DNA of 64,000 nt from Phoronis australis (taxonomy: Eukaryota; Phoronida; Phoronidae), in the NCBI GenBank assembly GCA_002633005.1, contig NMRA01000261.1:436001-500000 (forward strand). Direction: 5' to 3'. The notes under the pieces were generated by a model. That model was not told where the DNA came from and searched no databases. It saw nothing but the letters and a program-made list of their open reading frames with translations. Each line of letters begins with the position of its first letter. The stretch's first letter is position 1. The translations under genes were made by a program, and so were the position numbers. Positions 58,660 through 64,000 of this stretch are shown here, in pieces.

Positions 58660-61600
58660 GTAAGTATTGATAGAGCCAATGTTTAGGAAACACTGTTCCA
58701 ATTTCCCACAACTTCTCATTATGCAAACATATTGGTTACCTCTTCGTTCTGCAAGCTAACGTTAAAATGAAAATTCAAAGCCATTGACACGATTTGTCCG
58801 TTGTCCTATTTTACCCTGTTGTGTTTCCAGGTTAAGTGCAGGCTGGTTGTGTGCAAACTTATTGATCCATTTCCGGGAAAAAGCCAGATGCAGGCTAAAC
58901 ACCTTTGACAAACGAATCGAAGAATTTTCTTGGCATGATAGCACTTGGTTTCTGGTATAGAAACTAACTGAAATCCAGATCACCTGCATTTCATATTTGA
59001 TATGAAAAAAATCTTGGAAGCGTTGGACAACCCTGTCCAATGGATAACATTTTGATGTTTACATGAACTTGCCGAATGCCCTGAATAGTCCGCCCGGGCT
59101 AGGGAATCATTCTTTATCATGGCATGGAGCAATTTTCGACGCCGGTAACTTGAAGCTCCCTGATTTATATTTTGCGATTTTGAAAATCTGCAAGACTAGA
59201 CGCCCAACAAATACCAAATACTCCACGTTTTATTAGTCATAAGGCTAAGGTAAACAATTGATGATAAATTTTACAACTACAGTGTACAAAAAGCTATTGA
59301 GTGTACATGTAAATACAGCCACGTGTGTGCTTGGTAGAGTGTTTTACTTAAAAGAGCAACATCCAATTTTTCTCTTTATTAAGAAGAGCAGTAGATACAA
59401 TAACAAATGTTCTATTATGAGATGTCCAACGTTCTATTCACACGCTATTCTTACAAGCCACGCGAAGCACGAGCATTTGTTCATAGGAAACCGGGTGGGA
59501 AACAGAAACGCTTGGTTCTAAATTTTATATAATCGCTATTTCTACAGTAGACGTATTTTTGCTTTAATACGGCCCGTTCATGAGAGTCTTTTCCTGACTT
59601 TATGTTGAAGTGAAAAAAGTAATAATTCCCCTTTTTTGAGTACTTGCGACTTCTTTCAAAATTTTGGAGAGATCCGAAAAAAGACTCGCATAAATTTTCA
59701 TAGAGAAAATTTTTTTAAAAAAGCTTTCATTAAATGAAATGAGAAGGCCTCTTTTTGGTTGACGCTGCCTGTATTTATAATACTTTGCTGAAGATAAAAT
59801 GGAGTTTGCTGATGAATGCCTCTTCGAAAAACTTTCAGTATATCAGATTCTAGCCATCATCACGCGTTATTATCTCTTTTAACAAACTGGTTCTTAATCG
59901 CAAAGATTCTTTGATTGAATCAATGTTGCCTTTTTGATTTTTGTTTGACGGTACACTTGTCAGTCGACCAGAATTTACATTCAGTTTATTGCCATCTTCA
60001 GCTGAAATACTCGCAAGTTCATCAACGAAGTGTCATTCAATAATTTCCACCTGTCTTTAATTTCATAATGAACTCACATTTGCTTTTAGTCAAGAAAACA
60101 GCGATATACACATAAAAACTGACATCATGGACATATATTATACATTATATATAAATGGCAAACAGATCAGGCGAAACATGAATTTTCTGTCGATTGATAA
60201 TTATATCTTGAAAGTAATCCATTAGGCAAAACCTACAGAGTATTTATAATGATTAATTTTTTAATCACAACAATGTTTGTTATGGGTGCGCGCTCAGTAT
60301 ATCACCACACAGCTTTATAGTACGGACCAGGAAGGGTCTTGCACAGTGGCGGATCTAGGATATCACAAGGGGGGACAAAACCCCCTCCCGCCCAAGAAAT
60401 TTTTCTGTTATTACCCCTAAAAATCAAGTATTTTCCTTGATTCCTGAAGACAAAAGAGAAAATTAACGGAGAACGTGTCGAACAGAAAAAACTGCAAGAA
60501 CCTAAGACTCGAACTCACGACCTGGCGGATAGAGCGCGCGTGCGTTACCACTACACCACCATAACTTAACTATTAACTGCTTTCTAAGAGACCTACTTAT
60601 TTATGGTCCACAGCGTTTGCGCGCGAAACCTACTTCTTTTTGTAATACTTATTACACGTTTTATATTTTGTGCCATCAATTCTTAACAAATTTGTCGTCT
60701 TTAAAATAGTCTTCAAATGCCCAAAAGACCAAATCCGTTTTTCGTGTTGGCAATAATGACGGGATTGCTTTGGAAATCGTCTTAAGATAAGGTTTGACAA
60801 AGAGAGTATTGCGAGTTTCTGAGTGATTCACTAAGGCGTCGATTAAAATTCACATCTTACCAGCAGCTTCTGTTTTTTCATCGTCACTCAGGTTCCATTT
60901 TCTTTAAAAAATGAAATAAATTTTCTTCATTGCACAGTGGAGCAGACGACGGAAACGGAGTCGTAGTGTGCAGCGCCACTGCCGGTCGCCTGGGATATCG
61001 CAGGAGACCCTACACTTAGCCATAGTTCAGTTACGAATGCGTCGTGTTCCGAATTTGACACTTGAAATTTGATTTTTATTCCCCCCAACACTAAAACTGC
61101 ACACATTTAAATCTTTTTTCATCCGGGGTTAATTAATAAACTCAACATTTCCCTACGCTCTTACTGTTTTATTTTTTTTGCGGCAGCCAAGGGGGGGGCC
61201 CTGGGCCCCCCCTAAATCCGCCTATGTTGCAACAAATGAAAGATTTTTGCAATTACTTTTTCCAAAAGTAACTGCAGAATCACGACTTAACTGAGACAAA
61301 AATACGTCATTAGAAATAGCGGCTCTTTGTCAAGAGGGGAATTTTTGTTAAATAACAAGCATCGAAATGGCGCAATTGTGGTTTGAAAATGTTGACTCTT
61401 ACCCACGATATCGGAAATTCCCACACACACAACTTGAATATATCGTTGATGTATAAATAGCACTGAAGTCAAATATAGTCTTACATAGGCCGCGCGCCCC
61501 CGCTGTTTAGTAGCACGTGGTCTCATGCACGTTCCTTTACTAAATTATTATAGACCAGCCTCGTCTCAAGCCTCAAGATAGCGTTAATCGGTTTAGCCTT

Positions 61601-63899
61601 TTGATTCTTGGTTTTGGGAATTACCTTCTGTGCAATGATTGGTCGCTGCCTTGACGTCATTAAAACAAAGACAGATTTTAGTTATTTTCACAGTCGTTGT
61701 TCCTGCAATTCATGAAACAGAAGGCATGGTCTTGGTTATTGTTTGAAATAAAGGTTGTTGGTGTGCTTATTTTCAATTCTTTTTTTGCTAGTAGTATCAT
61801 AGAAATAATCTCTTTTCTAATCAAAATACGTGATTTTTGCAATAATTTGCTGCAATATACCGTCAGTTTTCAAAATTACTCGTAAAAATGTGTCAGAATT
61901 CTGACACATTTCATTTCCAAAGCCACAACCGATCAGCGTCATATTGAGGCTTGGGGACGAGGTTGATTATAGACCGGCAGCCCAGAGCACTTAGCATAGA
62001 CGAACGAGGTGCCAACATCTGACCATAGGAGCACTTAGAGTCCACTTCAGGATATACAGATTTGGACGTCTGCCATTGTCTGCACTCTGGGTGTGACCCC
62101 TGGGGACCTTACAAGGGGGGCCAAAAACGAGCTAGATTAGATATTCAAAGTACCCGCCAAAACTGATTTAAAACGGAAAATAGTACCGCAATGAACACCG
62201 AATGACCCATGACAGACAATTTGCACTCTGAAAAGGGTCCACCAGAAGCCCAAAAGGACCCCCCCAAATGAGCTAGCTCATACATTCGAGGTTCCATGTG
62301 ATTCAATACGTGTCCCTGATCACTAGATGCCCCATGACAGACAAAATACACGCTGGATTGTGCCCGCTAGAAACCCCCCAAAATGTCAACGACTGTATTC
62401 CATTGAAAATTTGAGCTGTTAGTGCTTGGCAATGGAACCAAGTTACTGTCCGCAGATGGCGTTCACAAACCGCTACTGCTACTGCTTGTCTCAGTAGTCA
62501 TCTCACTAAACCTTCTATCCAGAAGTACCAATGATTCCCTAGAACACTTGAAGTGTCCACAGCAGACGTTGTTAATACACCGTGTATAGAATGCCTGAAA
62601 TGACGGTAAAAGACGACAAACGCCCGGTAGACAAAGGGGCGGATCCAGGAATTTGAGTTGGGGGGCAGGGCAGATTATTTACCAGGATTTTGCCCGTCAG
62701 ACATTCGCACCCCCCAACTGACAAATGGAATCTGCGAGAAGTTTAGGAGGGCCATGCGCCCCTTAAATCCACCACTGAGACAAACTCCCGCAGCCGAAAG
62801 TCTCATTCCTCTGTCCTTGATGCTTGGTATTTGGTTCATGTTACTGTAGCTTCCACAACCGCTACTGGTTTCCTTTATGGAGATGACAGCATCTTTCAAT
62901 TTTGAAACGGATTCAGCATACTCTGCACCATATAGTGACCATTCTTATTTTTGTCGAATCTGTTTTTATCGTCTGCCTCTACCGCCACTGACACCGCTGA
63001 GGGTCATTATGAAAATTGACAGATGCGATAATATCTCGACTGCTGTTGATTTTCGGACGGGCCAACTATTATAGTGTCGCCTAGTAGCATTTTTGCATCT
63101 GCGTCTGTATCTCCCAAATCCCTTTCAGGATCTTTTCGAAATCTGGCAAGTGCCATATAGTCCAATGGTCTTGCCAACAGACAGACGGATCAGACTTCTG
63201 TTGTGCCTCCAAGTGACAAATTGATTTTTTACATTCGCCTTTATGTCTTTGGAGTTTCATAACGGCAAAAAGTTCTCTATTAGGGAAAGGCGACATCCTC
63301 CCATTTTCGGAGGTGTTCATCGTATTCTACGCCATCTAGTGGCCATTTTCAGGACAGGATCCAGGATTTTGAGTTGAGGGGGTGGGAGCTAAGCAGAGTA
63401 TTAGCCAGGATTTTGCCGACAAACATTAGAATCCCCGCACTGCCAAATGGAATCTGTGATGATTTTAGGGGGGCATAGCCCCCTTGGTCCCCCTAAATCC
63501 GCCACTGATTTTATGGTACGAATAATTACTCCTATAAGCATACCGTTTACGATCCAATCGTGCGCGTTGCTCTGGTTGATATTTTCTTGGTGTTTAGACG
63601 TCCACTATTTCTTGCATGAGGACTACACCAATGATCGAAGTGTAGTCATTATACAATACTGACGACAAAACGCTTAGTATAATAAGCGCTACATTACTGT
63701 TACGGCTATCGTTGCAGTTTTGAGGATTTCATCAAAAGGAACAAGATCCAGAGCCATCACGCGGCACACGTTTACGAAAAGAGGTCCAGACTGTTACTTA
63801 CGGAGTGAATTAATTTGTGAAGATTCTCCGAGGGGCATCATGATGCGGTTGATTATGAGCAGAAAAAGGCAGAGGGTTAGAGGAAATTCCGGTTTTTAA
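58497..63899 (+). CDS. Candidate secreted peptide precursor, two coding exons (58497-58659, 63718-63899)
   Basis: Exon 1 starts at ATG 58497 in strong context (A at -3, G at +4), 17 bases after a splice acceptor (GTTTTTCAG ends 58479), so the 5' UTR is probably spliced. It encodes MDVLWLFKDPLRLLLVLFLL, a textbook signal peptide with likely cleavage after the Ala-rich HSCLAA (residues 21-26). Donor GTAAGTATTG at 58660. Exon 2 follows acceptor CTATCGTTGCAG (ends 63717), is in the required phase and ends at TAA 63897-63899. The joined product is 114 residues. It has KR at 75-76 and RKR at 103-105, bounding a 26-residue peptide that starts GPDCYLRSELIC (Cys80 and Cys88, Cx7C). This layout is typical of neuropeptide or peptide-hormone precursors. 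Exon 1 is well supported; the join to exon 2 across a 5-kb repeat-filled intron is inference. I do not recognise the family. Confidence 0.4.
58660..60338. other. Presumed first part of the intron of the candidate precursor gene
   Basis: AT-rich; no exon in the needed phase with conserved features was found here. Short frames at 58762-59040 (minus) and 59258-59521 (plus) are not recognisable. Confidence 0.35.
60344..61226 (+). mobile_element. 883-bp CAGTGGCGGATC element with 5-bp target duplication
   Basis: Starts CAGTGGCGGATCTAGGATAT and ends CCCCTAAATCCGCCTATG (terminal inverted repeats of about 15 bases). It is flanked by the exact duplication TTGCA at 60339-60343 and 61227-61231. It holds a minus-strand tRNA-like segment (60505-60560), G-rich/C-rich subterminal runs and a block shared with 23452-24098. 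No transposase is visible. The ends look hAT-like, but the duplication is 5 rather than 8 bases, so the superfamily is left open. Confidence 0.88.
60505..60560 (-). other. tRNA-like RNA polymerase III promoter inside the transposon
   Basis: On the minus strand GGTGGTGTAGTGGTAACGC (60542-60560) holds an A-box and GAGTTCGAGTC (60505-60515) a B-box, about 30 bases apart. This is the spacing and wording of a tRNA or tRNA-derived SINE head. Clover-leaf pairing is poor and there is no acceptor stem, so it is not a working tRNA gene. Confidence 0.6.
61556..61965. mobile_element. 410-bp MITE with TIRs and 9-bp target duplication
   Basis: Ends CAGCCTCGTCTCAAGCCTCA and, on the other strand, CAACCTCGTCCCCAAGCCTC, with inverted similarity over about 38 bases. 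Flanks ATTATAGAC at 61547-61555 and 61966-61974 are identical. Nine bases suggest a Mutator-like element; if the outer A is coincidental, 8 bases with CA ends would suggest hAT. Contains a 26-base perfect palindrome at 61886-61911 and no transposase. A truncated relative is at 43932-44260. Confidence 0.9.
61886..61911. repeat. 26-bp perfect palindrome
   Basis: Centred on GAATTC: each half is AAATGTGTCAGAA. It lies near the right end of the 410-bp MITE. Confidence 0.95.
62095..62390. repeat. About 120-bp tandem repeat, 2.5 copies
   Basis: Recurring order of TGACCCATGACAGACAA, CCCGCCA/CCACCAGAA and CCCCCCAAATGAGCTAG, then again GCCCCATGACAGACAAAATA and CCCGCTAGAAACCCCCC. Diverged. Confidence 0.55.
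62634..62777. mobile_element. 144-bp MITE with CAGTGGCGGATC-type ends and 5-bp duplication
   Basis: Ends AAGGGGCGGATCCAGGAATT and, on the other strand, CAGTGGTGGATTTAAGGGGC. Flanked by AGACA at 62629-62633 and 62778-62782. Its interior (ACCAGGATTTTGCC, CAAATGGAATCTG) matches the MITE at 63350-63507. Confidence 0.85.
62870..63600 (+). repeat. CCTAGTGG module array, copy 3, interrupted by a MITE
   Basis: Modules with cores near 62930 (GCACCATATAGTGACC, type B), 63075 (GTGTCGCCTAGTAGC, type C), 63205 (GTGCCTCCAAGTGAC, type A) and 63330 (GCCATCTAGTGGCC, type B). After the MITE at 63350-63507, TTTTATGGTACGAATAA and GCATACCGTTTACGATCC match the terminus of copy 2. Confidence 0.75.
63350..63507. 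mobile_element. 158-bp MITE with 5-bp duplication ATTTT
   Basis: Starts CAGGACAGGATCCAGGATTT and ends CCCTAAATCCGCCACTG. Flanked by ATTTT at 63345-63349 and 63508-63512. The uninterrupted array at 16355-16370 (GGCCACTTTATGGTACC) is the matching empty site. Confidence 0.88.
63718..63899 (+). CDS. Candidate terminal exon with dibasic sites and Cx7C peptide
   Basis: Acceptor GTTACGGCTATCGTTGCAG ends at 63717. The frame required by exon 1 stays open for 59 codons. It contains FTKR, then GPDCYLRSELICEDSPRG, then SRKRQRVRGNSGF and TAA. An open run of this length arises by chance about one time in twenty, so the support comes from the phase match and the processing sites. No AATAAA is seen before the window ends at 64000. 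Confidence 0.3.
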
Positions 63900-64000
63900 A
63901 CAGGTAACTAGAGAGTTTCGGAAAAGAACTCGCCAAGAAGGAGCCAAAAAGCTTCTGTCGACACTGCTATGCATGACCAATATCACACAAACCTGTGTGT

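Noticed and set aside
58490-58726. 78-codon minus-strand frame over the candidate signal-peptide exon
   Set aside because: Shadow of the plus-strand exon: its Arg-rich run is the complement of the Leu/Pro codons, and it lacks a sensible start context.
60505-60560. tRNA gene
   Set aside because: A- and B-boxes are present, but there is no acceptor stem or good anticodon arm, and it lies inside a transposon.

Overview
The window is animal nuclear DNA. It has short exons with GT/AG introns, one assembled 10-N gap, long non-coding stretches, microsatellites and many decayed transposable elements. The only confidently recognised host gene is the C-terminal half of XRCC1 on the + strand (exons from 279 to 16768). 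Its sequence resembles vertebrate XRCC1 but is clearly diverged. Together with the Ty3/gypsy and DNA-transposon content this suggests a marine invertebrate, perhaps an invertebrate deuterostome such as a hemichordate or lancelet; this placement is inference and I cannot name the species.

Layout: (1) 1-17.1 kb: ten phase-consistent XRCC1 exons encode the linker with basic nuclear-localisation patches, BRCT1, an acidic CK2-type phospho-linker and BRCT2, followed by a 3' UTR with AATAAA. Introns carry a 31-bp tandem repeat, a 2.0-kb TA-flanked terminal-inverted-repeat transposon (9065-11072) and two copies of a higher-order repeat array whose roughly 145-bp modules each hold a CCTAGTGG core resembling half of the CTCF motif. 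(2) 17.1-24.1 kb: a possible LINE 3' end, a heavily mutated Ty3/gypsy gag-pol relic (about 18.9-20.5 kb) and a minus-oriented copy of an element seen again at 60.3 kb. (3) 26.2-29.8 kb: transposons nested at least three deep, dated by comparison with an empty copy at 47.3-48.5 kb. (4) 30-58 kb: intergenic DNA with paired dispersed repeats, decayed satellites, foldbacks and microsatellites; I find no convincing host gene. (5) 58.5-64 kb: a short first coding exon with a clear signal peptide, and 5 kb downstream a phase-compatible terminal exon. Joined, they predict a 114-residue secreted precursor with dibasic cleavage sites and a Cx7C peptide, laid out like a neuropeptide or peptide-hormone precursor. 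I do not recognise the family. The intervening intron holds four further transposons and the third CTCF-like array.

Best second looks: the candidate peptide precursor (58497-63899), the CCTAGTGG arrays (5405-6745, 14970-16445, 62870-63600), the set of elements with CAGTGGCGGATC ends and exact 5-bp target duplications, one of which carries a tRNA-like promoter, and the nested TTAA insertion with its empty site. All family assignments come from reading the sequence without database searches.
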